Shown one piece after another: positions 18,608-27,389 of a stretch of 64,000 nucleotides of DNA. Made by a program: the position numbers and the translations under genes. Position 1 is the stretch's first letter. The number at the start of each line of letters is the position of its first letter. The notes under the pieces were generated by a model. The model ran no database searches and had not been told where the DNA came from. It worked only from the letters and a program-made list of their open reading frames with translations. This stretch comes from Streptomyces kanamyceticus (GTDB taxonomy: Bacteria; Actinomycetota; Actinomycetes; Streptomycetales; Streptomycetaceae), in the NCBI RefSeq assembly GCF_008704495.1, contig NZ_CP023699.1:7936001-8000000 (forward strand). Reading direction: 5' to 3'.

Positions 18608-19708
18608 CTATTCACGTCCCAGTGATCGGATTTTGCCCAATCTCTTGAGCAATTTGTCGGCGGGCTCGAAGAGTTCCGGCCTCGACACCACGGTGTTGCG
18701 CAGGGCCCGGAGCGGAGCGCGGTGCGCCCGGTGTCCGAATGCCACGGGGTGGCGCAGAGCCACCCACCCCTCGGAGACGGCGAGTTCACGCGTCTTCAGG
18801 GAGTCCTTGTACGCCTTCTGGCCGCGTCCGAGATCGAGATACGCGATGCCGTCGGCCGCCGCCGACTCGGCCATGTGCAGGTGCATCGTCAGGCCCGGCG
18901 AATATCGCCCGTAGGCGGGATCGTAGGCGGGGAACCAGTTGACGAGCACCCGTTCGGTGCGTAGCCCGAAGTGGGCGGCGACCGGCACGTCGGCCGCGTA
19001 CAGCACGGAGAGGATCCCGGCGAACGAGTCGGACCTGGTGTGGAAGAGGCGGCGCACCAGCTGGCTGATCCAGGGGTGCGCGAAGCGGTCGCTGCGGCCC
19101 GTCCTGCGGTACTGGGCGGACTTCCAGCCCATCAGGGTGGCCAGGACCTCGGGGTCGCGCTCGTCGTGCACGTAGCGGACCGCGCCGTGGTCGCGGATGA
19201 GTCTTCGCTCCTTCGCCAGCGTGCGCCGGGCGAACTTCGAGGCCCGTTCGTGCAGTTGGTCGAGGTAGGCGTCGAAACCCTGGTCGAGGTCCATGACGGG
19301 GGAGGGGAAGGTGCCCGAGGCGCCCGCCTCGAACGGCTCCTGGCCCCCCGCCAGATGGTCGAACTCCCACACCGCGAGCCCGCAGGCGCGCAGCAGCTCC
19401 CGGGCGTCCCACTGGTATCCGGGCCTGTGCACCAGGCCCTGGCAGTCGGAGAGGCCCAGGCCGACGGCCCGGCCGACGCCGGTGATGGATCTCTGGAAGG
19501 GGAAGAACGCGGCGGGCTCGCCGTCCTCGCGCGCGACGCCGATGTACACCCCGCGTCTCGCCTGCCCCATCGCGAGCGTGAACTCGGGCGACAGGAACGG
19601 ATTGGCGAGCTCGGGCGAGCCGTTGAGGTGGGCCTTGGACTGCAGCGCGGTCCACGCCGCCCGATCGGCCGCGGTCAGTTCCCCGGGGCGGTGCACGGTG
19701 ATGTCCAC
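18608..19708 (-). CDS. FemAB/BioF2-like GNAT-fold protein
   Basis: 366 residues from GTG 19708, two bases from the preceding stop. The C-terminal half is the FemAB-like acyltransferase fold: RTLAKERRLIRDHGAVRY, KSAQYRRTGRSDRF, VPVAAHFGLRTERVLVNWFPAYD, YSPGLTMHLHMAESAAADG and LDLGRGQKAYKDSL. Such proteins transfer amino acids or acyl groups onto cell-wall or exopolysaccharide precursors (the Acetyltransf_6 group, often next to capsule genes). Location upstream of the glycosyltransferases supports polymer decoration. Donor unknown. Confidence 0.85.
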   Translation of the reverse strand: MDITVHRPGELTAADRAAWTALQSKAHLNGSPELANPFLSPEFTLAMGQARRGVYIGVAREDGEPAAFFPFQRSITGVGRAVGLGLSDCQGLVHRPGYQWDARELLRACGLAVWEFDHLAGGQEPFEAGASGTFPSPVMDLDQGFDAYLDQLHERASKFARRTLAKERRLIRDHGAVRYVHDERDPEVLATLMGWKSAQYRRTGRSDRFAHPWISQLVRRLFHTRSDSFAGILSVLYAADVPVAAHFGLRTERVLVNWFPAYDPAYGRYSPGLTMHLHMAESAAADGIAYLDLGRGQKAYKDSLKTRELAVSEGWVALRHPVAFGHRAHRAPLRALRNTVVSRPELFEPADKLLKRLGKIRSLGRE

Positions 19709-19709
19709 G

Positions 19710-20138
19710 TCAGGAGGTCCGCCTTCTCGCCGTCGTACGGCGGCGCGCACGCCGTAGCAGTACCAGCAGGAGGGTGAGCGAGCTGAACAGGGTCACGGCG
19801 ACGACTCCGCCGCGCACCGACCACACATGCAGCGCCAGCATGGCCTGTGCCACAAGGAGGTTGACCGCGACCGCCCCCGATGCGGAAGCCACGATCCGGC
19901 CCCATGGCGAGAGCCCGCGCAGCGCCGCCCAGCCGGCCGCGGCGGGCGCGGCGAGCAGGAAGAAGAGGACGAAGGGGCCGCGCAGGGGCGAGGAGAGGTC
20001 GATGAGCGCGAGCGTCGCCCCGACGCCTCCCACGGCGACGGCGGCCCCCGCGAGCAGGGGCGGCAGGTCCTGTCGTCGGTCCTGCCCGGTCTGCCGTTCG
20101 GTGTCTGATGACAGTGCCTTGATGCCGATGGTCTGCAT
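19710..20138 (-). CDS. Small multi-spanning membrane protein
   Basis: 142 residues from ATG 20138 (an in-frame start at 20207 would add 23). Four hydrophobic segments: LLAGAAVAVGGVGATLALIDL, GPFVLFFLLAAPAAAGWAAL, IVASASGAVAVNLLVAQAML and VVAVTLFSSLTLLLVLL, then an Arg-rich cytoplasmic tail. No recognised family. It ends one base before the FemAB-like gene, so the two are co-transcribed, and it opens the minus-strand polysaccharide cluster. Confidence 0.75.
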   Translation of the reverse strand: MQTIGIKALSSDTERQTGQDRRQDLPPLLAGAAVAVGGVGATLALIDLSSPLRGPFVLFFLLAAPAAAGWAALRGLSPWGRIVASASGAVAVNLLVAQAMLALHVWSVRGGVVAVTLFSSLTLLLVLLRRARRRTTARRRTS

Positions 20139-20372
20139 GGGCGACTTTGCCCCCCGACGCGCCGGATGCCGGGCTTCAATGTCGCGCAGTCCCCGGCGGC
20201 CCGTCAAGATGCGGAGGGAGTGTGGAGATGTTCCTCCCGAGGGCCTTATTCGGCGGATGAACTGCGGCTACGGGAAGGGAACTTGTTGACGAATTCATTG
20301 ACATGCCCACTACCTGTTACGGGTGGTGCGTGCTATCACTGACGAGGCAGAAATCCTGCTAAGGGAGGTTCC

Positions 20373-21194
20373 ATGAGATTGTCCCGAATCACGGCATACA
20401 TGTCCTCGCTCCTCCTCGCTTTCGCCTTTGCCCTCACCGGGGCGGCGGCGGCACAAGCGGACCAGGCGACCGACCAACAGGCCGCCGCCACCGGCTATGT
20501 GGCGCTCGGCGATTCCTACGCTTCGGGCGTCGGCGCCGGCAGCTACGACAGCGCGAGCGGCAACTGCAAGCGCAGCAAGGTCGCGTACCCCGTGCTGTGG
20601 GCGGCCGCCCATTCACCCTCCAGCTTCGACTTCACCGCTTGCTCGGGCGCTCGTACGAGTGACGTCCTGGCCAACCAGCTCGGCCCACTCGGCTCGGGCA
20701 CGGGCCTCGTCTCGCTCTCCGTCGGCGGCAACGACGCGGGCTTCGCCGACGTCATGACGACCTGTGTGCTCCAGTCCGACGCCAACTGCCTGGCCCGCGT
20801 CGACCAGGCGCGCGCCTTCGTCGACTCGACGCTGCCCGGCAACCTCGACAAGGTCTACTCGGCGGTCGACGCCAAGGCGCCCTCCGCACACGTCGTGGTG
20901 CTCGGCTACCCCCGCTTCTACAAGCTGAACGGCCAGTGCGCCGCAGGCCTCTCGGAGAAGGAGCGGGCCGCCATCAACGGCGCGGCCGACTACCTGAACG
21001 CGGCCACCGCCAAGCGCGCCGCCGACCACGGCTTCACGTTCGCCGATGTCACGTCCGCCTTCTCCGGACACGAGATCTGCTCGGGCAGCCCGTGGCTGCA
21101 CAGCGTGGAGTGGCTCAACCCCAGCGAGTCCTACCACCCCACGGCCCCGGGGCACTCCGGCGCCTACCTGCCGGTCTTCACCGCCGCTGCCTGA
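20373..21194 (+). CDS. Secreted SGNH/GDSL lipase/esterase
   Basis: 273 residues with a Sec signal peptide (~28 residues, LLLAFAFALTGAAAAQA). SGNH blocks: block I ALGDSYASGVGAG (nucleophile Ser), the conserved Gly in ACSGARTSD, block III SVGGNDAGF (Asn), block V SYHPTAPGHSG (Asp-equivalent/His). Cysteines are positioned as in secreted Streptomyces GDSL lipases with three disulfides (SGNC, ACSG, TTCVL, ANC, GQC, EIC). AGGGAGG precedes ATG 20373. Its 3' end overlaps the convergent kinase gene by 17 bp. Confidence 0.93.
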   Translation: MRLSRITAYMSSLLLAFAFALTGAAAAQADQATDQQAAATGYVALGDSYASGVGAGSYDSASGNCKRSKVAYPVLWAAAHSPSSFDFTACSGARTSDVLANQLGPLGSGTGLVSLSVGGNDAGFADVMTTCVLQSDANCLARVDQARAFVDSTLPGNLDKVYSAVDAKAPSAHVVVLGYPRFYKLNGQCAAGLSEKERAAINGAADYLNAATAKRAADHGFTFADVTSAFSGHEICSGSPWLHSVEWLNPSESYHPTAPGHSGAYLPVFTAAA

Positions 21195-22884
21195 TCCCCA
21201 CCGGCCGGTCGTACGCGCTCGGCGAGTACGAGTAGGGAGAAGAGGAGGAGGCCCCGCCCGTCGGGGTCTCCTTCGCGCAGGTGACCGTGTAAGGCACGGA
21301 GTTGGACGTCGTACGCACCGGGCTGCGCACCTCGACGGCGACCGTGTTCGCGTACGTCCCGGCCACCTGGTCGTACGCCGTCTCGACGTGATTGACCTGC
21401 CGCGTCTTGCCGGTCCCCGTGGAGAACGCCAGCGTCTTCCAGCCGGGGTCGCTCGACTCGCCCGAGCCCGTGACCCAGCGGTACTCGACGCTGACGGGGA
21501 TCCGCCCGACCGTGAACGTCGCGCTGAACGCGGGCGCCTGACCGGACGTCGGCGGGCAGGGGCCCTTGTACTGGGTGTTGGCCCCGGAGACGTGCACCTT
21601 CACGGACTGCGCGGGCGTGCTGCCGCCGCCGTTGCCCCCGTTGCCGTTCCCCCCGTTGCCGTTGTTCCCGCCGTTGGTCCCGCCCCCGCCGTTGGCCGAG
21701 CCCGAGTTCGAGGCGCCGCCGGAGCCGCCCGTGGAACCGTTCGAACCGCCCCCGCCAGAACCGCCGTTCGAGCCTCCCGACGTGTTGTTGCCCCCGGACG
21801 TGCCGCCGCCGCCCGAGCCGCTCGCGTGACCGCCGTCGTCGTCGCGGTTGATCAGGGCGTACGCCAGGCCGCCCAGGGCGAGCGCCAGCGCGACCACGCC
21901 CGCGATGAGCACGAGAACCGTCCGGCGGGAGCGGGCCGCCCCCGGTCCCGTCGCTGTCGTGTCGTACGTGGCGACCGGTAGCGGTGCGGGCGGCGTCGGC
22001 GCGGCAGGCTCCTGCCCGGAGACGACCGTCGGCGCGTACGGGAACGCTGTCTCGGTGCGCGGCGGCGCGCCCGACGCCACCAGGCGCAGATCGCGCTCGG
22101 CCGCGTCGGCCGACATCCGCTCGGCCGGGTCCTTGCGGAGCAGCCCCTGGATGACGGGCGCCAGCGGACCCGCGTTCCGCGGCGGCGGCAGCTCCTCGTC
22201 CACCACCGCGCGCAGCGTGCTCAGCGGGGTGTCCTGCCGGAACGGCGAACTGCCCTCCACGGCGGCGTAGAGCAGCACGCCGAGCGACCACAGATCGGAC
22301 GCGGGACCCGGCCGCTGTCCCAACGCCCGCTCGGGAGCGAGGAATTCGGGCGATCCGACGACCTCGCCCGTCATCGTCAGGGCCGAGCTGCCCTCCACCA
22401 TCGCGATGCCGAAGTCGGTCAGGACGACCCGGCCGTCATTGGCGATCAGTACGTTGCCCGGTTTGACGTCGCGGTGCAGCACGCCCGCGCCGTGGGCGGC
22501 GCGCAGGGCCGCGAGGACCTCGGCGCCGATGTGCGCGGCACGCTCCGGGGGCATGGGGCCCTCGGCGTCGAGGACGTCCGAGAGGGAGAGCCCGCGCACG
22601 AGCTCCATCACGATCCACGGGCGGCCGCCCTCGCTCGCCACGTCGTAGACCGTGACCACATTGCGGTGCGGGATGCGCGCCGCGGCCCAGGCCTCGCGCT
22701 CCAGGCGGGCGTACAGCCGCTCGACCTCACTGGCCGGGAGCCCGGCGGGCGCGCGGACCTCCTTGACGGCCACCTCGCGCCCGAGCACCTCGTCCCTGGC
22801 TCTCCAGACCGTGCCCATGCCGCCCTCGCCCAGCGGGGTCAGGAGGCGGTAACGCCCCGCGATCACGCGCTCTGCCTCGCTCAC
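21178..22884 (-). CDS. Membrane-anchored Ser/Thr protein kinase with extracellular domain
   Basis: 568 residues from GTG 22884 (GGGGGCG upstream; ATG 22896 is possible). Hanks-type kinase: glycine loop LGEGGMGTVW, catalytic Lys in REVAVKEV, HRDVKPGNVLI, DFG in VVLTDFGIAMVEG, and APE in FLAPER, so it should be active. A linker leads to one membrane helix (TVLVLIAGVVALALALGGLAYAL). Outside is a ~75-residue Gly/Asn/Ser-rich tether and a ~120-residue beta-rich domain (VKVHVSGANTQYKGPC..., NSVPYTVTC) with paired Cys. No PASTA repeats. Likely senses an extracellular cue; ligand unknown. Confidence 0.93.
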   Translation of the reverse strand: MSEAERVIAGRYRLLTPLGEGGMGTVWRARDEVLGREVAVKEVRAPAGLPASEVERLYARLEREAWAAARIPHRNVVTVYDVASEGGRPWIVMELVRGLSLSDVLDAEGPMPPERAAHIGAEVLAALRAAHGAGVLHRDVKPGNVLIANDGRVVLTDFGIAMVEGSSALTMTGEVVGSPEFLAPERALGQRPGPASDLWSLGVLLYAAVEGSSPFRQDTPLSTLRAVVDEELPPPRNAGPLAPVIQGLLRKDPAERMSADAAERDLRLVASGAPPRTETAFPYAPTVVSGQEPAAPTPPAPLPVATYDTTATGPGAARSRRTVLVLIAGVVALALALGGLAYALINRDDDGGHASGSGGGGTSGGNNTSGGSNGGSGGGGSNGSTGGSGGASNSGSANGGGGTNGGNNGNGGNGNGGNGGGSTPAQSVKVHVSGANTQYKGPCPPTSGQAPAFSATFTVGRIPVSVEYRWVTGSGESSDPGWKTLAFSTGTGKTRQVNHVETAYDQVAGTYANTVAVEVRSPVRTTSNSVPYTVTCAKETPTGGASSSSPYSYSPSAYDRPVGIRQRR

Positions 22885-22927
22885 GGGCGCCCCCATTCGC
22901 AGCGGTGCGTTTCTGAACAAAAGTAGC

Positions 22928-24496
22928 TCAACCGAGCGCGGTTGCCGCCCCCTTGAACACCAATCCGCACCCGAGAGCGAGCACCACGCAGGCCGAACCG
23001 AGGGGCAGGAACCGTGCGGCGATCCTGCGGGGCTCCGCGAGCACCGCGCCGCCGATCCGTCCGCTCGCGAAGGCGCCCGCGCGGACCACGAGGAATCCGG
23101 CCGCCGTCAGCGTCAGGGCCAGCCCGGCGCCGTACGCCACCACGAGCAGCAGACCGAACCAGGCCGCGCCGAGCGCCGCGGCGCCGACCAGCACGACGAC
23201 GGCGGAGGGACTGGGCACGAGCCCGCCCGCGAACCCGAGGAAGAGGGCGCCGCGCACGCTGGTGCCGGGGGGTTTGTCGTGCTGGTGGGGGTGGGGGCGC
23301 GAGGGAGTGTGGTCGTGCGGGTGCGGGTGCGGGTGCGGGTGCGGGTGCGGGTGGGAGTGGGAGTGGGGGTGTTCGTGGTGGTGATGCGAGTGGTCCGACC
23401 GGCTCGCGCGTCGGCGCCATGCCCTGCGGACCAGGAGGACGCCCGCCCCCGTCACGAGCACGCCGCTCGTCACGCCGAGCCAGGCGACGACCGAGGGGCC
23501 CGCGGTCGAACCCCCGCTCACCAGCAGGCCGAGCGCGAGCACGCCCAAGGTGTGCGTGACCGTCACCGAGGCGGCCAGCGGCAGCACGTCCCGCACGGAC
23601 GCGCGGCCGCGGGCGGCCGCCGCGGCGGCCATGAGCGTCTTGCCATGGCCCGGCGCGAGCGCGTGCAGGGCGCCGAGGAGCACGGCCGTGCCGAGCGCGA
23701 GCGCGGCGAAGCCCGGGGTCAGTTGGTGCCGTCCGACGAGTCCGGTGAGCGCCCGCGTCCACCGGTCGGCGCCGCGCGGCAGCACGGATGCGCCCTGCTC
23801 GTCCTGGCCGTCCTGCCCGTCCCGGGCGGTCCGCTCGTCGCCGAGTGCGGGGCCGCCGGGGACGATCCGCAGCGCGGCGGTCGACGTCGTGGGCGGGTCG
23901 GACTGGAGTTCCTTGGGGTAGCGGGTGAGCCGCCGCGAGGAGGAGTCCTCGGGTACGTCGGAGCGGGCGAGCGTCATCCGGTCGCCGCGGGCGGTGACCT
24001 CACGCCAGCCGTCGGTCCCGGATTCGCCGCCGCTGAAACGGAGTTCGACGGTGGCGCCGCGGGGCAGGGGAGCGGTCAGGACGCACTCCACGCGCAGGGT
24101 GTGCAGGCCCGCCTGGCCGGGACGGACCTGGGCGCGGGCGTCCCGCACCCGGAGCGCCGCGCGCCGCCCGTCCACGTCGACCCGCGCGTCCCCGGCTGCG
24201 CCCCCGCACCGCTCCTTCGCCCAGCGCTCCCGGCCCACTTCGCGGATGCGCGGCCCGGCCTGGGTGGCGGGGATCTCGGCGAGGTCCTCCACGTGCTCGA
24301 CCCGCAACCGCCCCGGCTCGGCGACGAGCCCGTCGTACCGGCTGACGGTGAAGTTCCCCAACGGATGCGCGAGAGCCGTGCCACCGCCGAGCCCCCACAT
24401 CAGGAGGGCGACGCCCACGGCGCACCCCCACCGAACGACCCGCCGTCGCCGGGCCCGTCCTGACCCCCGCACACGGCGACCTGTCCCGAGCCTCAC
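22928..24496 (-). CDS. NicO-family nickel/cobalt-type transporter with His-rich loop
   Basis: 522 residues from GTG 24496. A leader (VVRWGCAVGVALLMWGLGGGTALAHP) and an extracytoplasmic domain of ~200 residues precede six or so helices. The NicO signature GALHALAPGHGKTLMAA is present (His and Asp/Gly metal motif) as is GGLVPSPSAVVVLVGAAALG. A cytoplasmic loop carries a His/Pro/Asp tract (HSHHHHEHPHSHSHPHPHPH) encoded by a hexanucleotide repeat, a probable metal buffer. Direction (uptake versus RcnA-like export) is unclear. Overlaps the TPR gene by 4 nt in the DUF4331-TPR-NicO operon. Confidence 0.88.
   Translation of the reverse strand: MRLGTGRRVRGSGRARRRRVVRWGCAVGVALLMWGLGGGTALAHPLGNFTVSRYDGLVAEPGRLRVEHVEDLAEIPATQAGPRIREVGRERWAKERCGGAAGDARVDVDGRRAALRVRDARAQVRPGQAGLHTLRVECVLTAPLPRGATVELRFSGGESGTDGWREVTARGDRMTLARSDVPEDSSSRRLTRYPKELQSDPPTTSTAALRIVPGGPALGDERTARDGQDGQDEQGASVLPRGADRWTRALTGLVGRHQLTPGFAALALGTAVLLGALHALAPGHGKTLMAAAAAARGRASVRDVLPLAASVTVTHTLGVLALGLLVSGGSTAGPSVVAWLGVTSGVLVTGAGVLLVRRAWRRRASRSDHSHHHHEHPHSHSHPHPHPHPHPHPHDHTPSRPHPHQHDKPPGTSVRGALFLGFAGGLVPSPSAVVVLVGAAALGAAWFGLLLVVAYGAGLALTLTAAGFLVVRAGAFASGRIGGAVLAEPRRIAARFLPLGSACVVLALGCGLVFKGAATALG
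23315..23352. repeat. Hexanucleotide tandem repeat (GTGCGG)~6 within the NicO gene
   Basis: About 6.3 perfect copies on the plus strand, encoding alternating His-Pro on the minus strand. Copy number can change by slippage without a frameshift because the unit is 6 nt. Confidence 0.9.
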
Positions 24497-25839
24497 GGCT
24501 CACCCCCCATGTCGCGCAGCGCGTCCCGCGCCGCTTTCGCCCCCAGTGGTGAGAACCCCGGGTTCTTGCGCAGCGCGGCCCGCAGCGAGCGTCGCGCCGC
24601 GGTGGTGTCGCCGGTGGCGCGTTCGACGATTCCCCGGTGGTAGAGGAAGGCCGCCTCGTCGAAGCCGGTGGCCGTGGCGCGGCGGACGTAGCGCAGGGCT
24701 TCCTCGTCCCGGCCGTTGACGTGCAGCGCCCAGCCGAGCGCGTCGGCCGTGTGGACCGTCTCGCGGCGTGCCCATTCCGCCCGGGCCGCCCGCAGCGCCG
24801 CCGCCCTGTCCCCGTGGTCGGCCGCGGCCAGCGCGGTGTCCAGGTCCGCGTCGACGCCGTGCGCGCGTGCGAGCGCGACCCAGGCGTCCACGAGGCGGTA
24901 CTGCTCACGGGCCCGCTGCCGCTCGCCCCGCGCCTCGTACAGCTCGCCGAGCGCGAGTACGGGTCCTGGCAGCGGCTGGCGGGCCACCACCTCGCGCAGA
25001 TCGGTGATCGCCGCCGCCGTGTCGCCGCGTGCCGCCCGCGCCCTGGCCCGGCACTCCAGGGCGGGCAGATACGCGGCGTCCGCCCGCAGCGCGGCCCCGC
25101 AGCGCCGCAGGGCGGTCCTGTAGTCGCCCTGGCGCCAGGCGAGTTGGCCGAGCGCGGTCGACACGTACGCCACGTCCCCCGGCGCGGTGGCGCCCGCCAG
25201 GGCCTGCTCCAGGACGCGCCGGGCGGTCGTGACGTCCCCGCGCAGCTCTCGTACGTAGGCGTAGCGCGTGAACACCGGTACCCCGGGCCGCCGGGCGTCC
25301 GCCGTGTCGGCCGCGCGGGCCGCCGCGTCGTAGCGACCGAGTTCGACCAGGGCGTCGATGCGGGAGGCCAACGCCCGTTCGTTGTACGGGTTTTCGTCGA
25401 GCGCGGCCGTGGCGTTCCGCAGCGCCCCGCGGAAGTCGTGCCGGGCGGCGGCCACCGCGGCGCGCCCCGCGAGCGCCGCGTCGTTGCCCGGGCGCAGCTT
25501 CAGGGACCGGTCGATGGCGCGGTCGGCCGCGTCGTACAGGGCCGGGTCGCCGCGCGTGCGGGCCTGTTCGACGTGGGCGGTGCCCAGCGTCGCCCAGGAG
25601 ACGAAGTCCCGTGGCTGGGCGCGCAGATGGGTCCGTAGGGCGGCGACGCCCCGGTCCAGGTCGCCGTCCCTGGGCAGGACGGTCGGCGCGGCGGGACCGG
25701 CGACGGCGGGGGGCCGGCCGGCCCCCTCGCCGCCGCCGAGCACGACGGCGCCTCCCGTGAGGGCGAGCGCCAGGGCCACGACGGCCGCGGCGGTGGCCGC
25801 CGTGTCGCGTGCCGTGCGTGGCGTGCGTGCCCTGCTCAA
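24493..25839 (-). CDS. Tetratricopeptide-repeat protein, membrane-anchored or secreted
   Basis: About 448 residues. TTG 25839 is preferred because it overlaps the upstream stop by 4 nt and follows GGGGGCGG; a GTG at 25866 would extend it by 9 residues. An N-terminal hydrophobic segment (AATAAAVVALALALTGGAVVLGG) is followed by roughly ten TPR-like helix pairs (LGTAHVEQARTRGDPALYDAAD, AALAGRAAVAAARHDFRGAL, TALGQLAWRQGDYRTALRRC). TPRs mediate protein contacts; lying between DUF4331 and NicO suggests a scaffold for that system. No enzymatic motif. Confidence 0.88.
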   Translation of the reverse strand: MSRARTPRTARDTAATAAAVVALALALTGGAVVLGGGEGAGRPPAVAGPAAPTVLPRDGDLDRGVAALRTHLRAQPRDFVSWATLGTAHVEQARTRGDPALYDAADRAIDRSLKLRPGNDAALAGRAAVAAARHDFRGALRNATAALDENPYNERALASRIDALVELGRYDAAARAADTADARRPGVPVFTRYAYVRELRGDVTTARRVLEQALAGATAPGDVAYVSTALGQLAWRQGDYRTALRRCGAALRADAAYLPALECRARARAARGDTAAAITDLREVVARQPLPGPVLALGELYEARGERQRAREQYRLVDAWVALARAHGVDADLDTALAAADHGDRAAALRAARAEWARRETVHTADALGWALHVNGRDEEALRYVRRATATGFDEAAFLYHRGIVERATGDTTAARRSLRAALRKNPGFSPLGAKAARDALRDMGGEP

Positions 25840-27389
25840 GTGGCCCGCCCCCGCCTGCGCCACCACAGGAGGCCGAGCCCCACGAGGAGCACACCGGCGG
25901 TGCCCGCCGCCGCGGAGCCGATCAGGAGCGCGTTGTCGCTGCCGCCCGACGGGGTGGCCCGCTCGACGCCCCCGCCGACGAGCGCGTCGCGCGCGGAGCT
26001 GCCGGACGCGCTGTTCTTGTCGTCCTGGCCGCCCTTGCCCGCCAGCGGTCCGCGGGATCCTGACGTGGGCAGCGCCAGATACGGGAAGGTCCCGCCGAAC
26101 GCCTGGTCGTTGGCGTTCACCGCGTCGCCCAAGTCGTTCTTGTTGCCGACCAGTTCACCCGCGACGGCCTGCAACTCGATGTCGACGACGTCGTCCGCGA
26201 GCCGCCGACCGTTCGGGAATCCCGCGTTGTCGCCGTCCAGGACGCCGAGCCGCTTGGGGTCGGCGGCCGGCTTGACGGAGGTGTTGAGGCGCAGTTGCTC
26301 CGAGGGCCGTACGCCGGGCGGCTGGTTGAGCCCCTTCACCCCGGTCAGGAAGACGGAGACCAGGTCCTTGCGCGGCTCGTCGGCGGCCTTGATCCCGTAG
26401 ATCTTCTCCAGGAGCTTGGCCAGCTCGGGACGCTGCACGTACTTCAGGAAGTCGGCGTCGTTCCACGGCGCGGACGCGTTGAACTTGTCCTTGTCGCGCA
26501 GCGGCACGACCACCTCGTTGACCAGCGGGCTGCCGAGGCGCGACACCTGCGTCCAGTCACCCTTGGCGTTCTTGCGCTGCGTCGTCGACCAGACGCCGAC
26601 GGTCGGCTGCTTCTCGGACTGGCGTATGTCGGCGCTCGGCACCTGCAGGGCGACGGTGTTCACGTTGTAGCCCTTGAGCGTGTCCCTGCCGACCTCGGAG
26701 AGGTCCCCGCCGTACAGCAGGTCGAAGACCCGCAGGTCCAGGAAGAAGGGATCGTCGGCCTGCCCCACGTAGGAGGTGCCGCCGCCCGAGACCTGCCGCA
26801 CGGCCTGGTCGCGGAGCTTCTTGTAGTCGGGCATCGACGCCTTGCCGACGTTCGACGGCGCGATCGGCAGGTTGTTGGCGATCTTCTTGGTGGAGACGAC
26901 CTTCTGGTCGTCGAGCTTCAGCAGATCGATGTCGTACGTCTGCGTGATGTTGAGGTCGGGGTCGTCGAGGCTGGTCACCTGGTCCGTGTTGGAGAGGAAG
27001 GTGTCCTTGTTCTTGGTCTTGGTGTCGAACGTCCACCGGTAGATCAGGTCGCCCTGCGCGTCGCCGTCGCTGTCGATGTGGATGTCGTACTGGGCGTCCT
27101 CGGGGAACAGGTAGAAGTTGGGCCCGCCCGCGGGTTCCTCGAAGGGGATCCAGTTCGCCACGAGCGTCGTGGTGTCCGGCTTGTCGGGGCTGACGAACGC
27201 GTACACGTCCGTGTTGTCGTACTGGGGCTGCCCCGAGATCAGCGGGGCCTCGCGGTGGCTGGAGGCCTCGGCGGCCCCCGGACCCAGTGCGCTCACCCCG
27301 GCGGCCGTGAGCCCCCCGGCGGCCAGCGCGCCGCAGACGAGGGCGGCGATCCCGCGCCGCTTCGTCCCGGTCCTGGCGATTGCTGTCAT
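25836..27389 (-). CDS. DUF4331 cell-surface protein
   Basis: 517 residues. Signal peptide (RRGIAALVCGALAAGGLTAAG) ending near AEASSHREAPLISGQPQYDN, the hallmark N-terminus of DUF4331. Further family segments: TDVYAFVSPDKPDTTTLVANW, GGPNFYLFPEDAQYDIHID, DPFFLDLRVFDLL and NEVVVPLRDKDKFNA. The C-terminus has a membrane helix (ALLIGSAAAGTAGVLLVGLGLLWW) and RRRGRAT tail, anchoring it outside the cell. Function of DUF4331 is not established; its consistent pairing with TPR and NicO genes points to a surface complex linked to metal handling. First gene of the operon. Confidence 0.92.
   Translation of the reverse strand: MTAIARTGTKRRGIAALVCGALAAGGLTAAGVSALGPGAAEASSHREAPLISGQPQYDNTDVYAFVSPDKPDTTTLVANWIPFEEPAGGPNFYLFPEDAQYDIHIDSDGDAQGDLIYRWTFDTKTKNKDTFLSNTDQVTSLDDPDLNITQTYDIDLLKLDDQKVVSTKKIANNLPIAPSNVGKASMPDYKKLRDQAVRQVSGGGTSYVGQADDPFFLDLRVFDLLYGGDLSEVGRDTLKGYNVNTVALQVPSADIRQSEKQPTVGVWSTTQRKNAKGDWTQVSRLGSPLVNEVVVPLRDKDKFNASAPWNDADFLKYVQRPELAKLLEKIYGIKAADEPRKDLVSVFLTGVKGLNQPPGVRPSEQLRLNTSVKPAADPKRLGVLDGDNAGFPNGRRLADDVVDIELQAVAGELVGNKNDLGDAVNANDQAFGGTFPYLALPTSGSRGPLAGKGGQDDKNSASGSSARDALVGGGVERATPSGGSDNALLIGSAAAGTAGVLLVGLGLLWWRRRGRAT

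Noticed and set aside
20285..20325. TTGACG and TTGACA elements upstream of the SGNH lipase as a sigma-70-type promoter
   Set aside because: No acceptable -10 at 16-19 bp from either element, so I did not annotate a promoter.
23315..23352. Possible CRISPR array at the GTGCGG tract
   Set aside because: Contiguous 6-bp units without spacers inside a coding sequence; no cas genes in the window.
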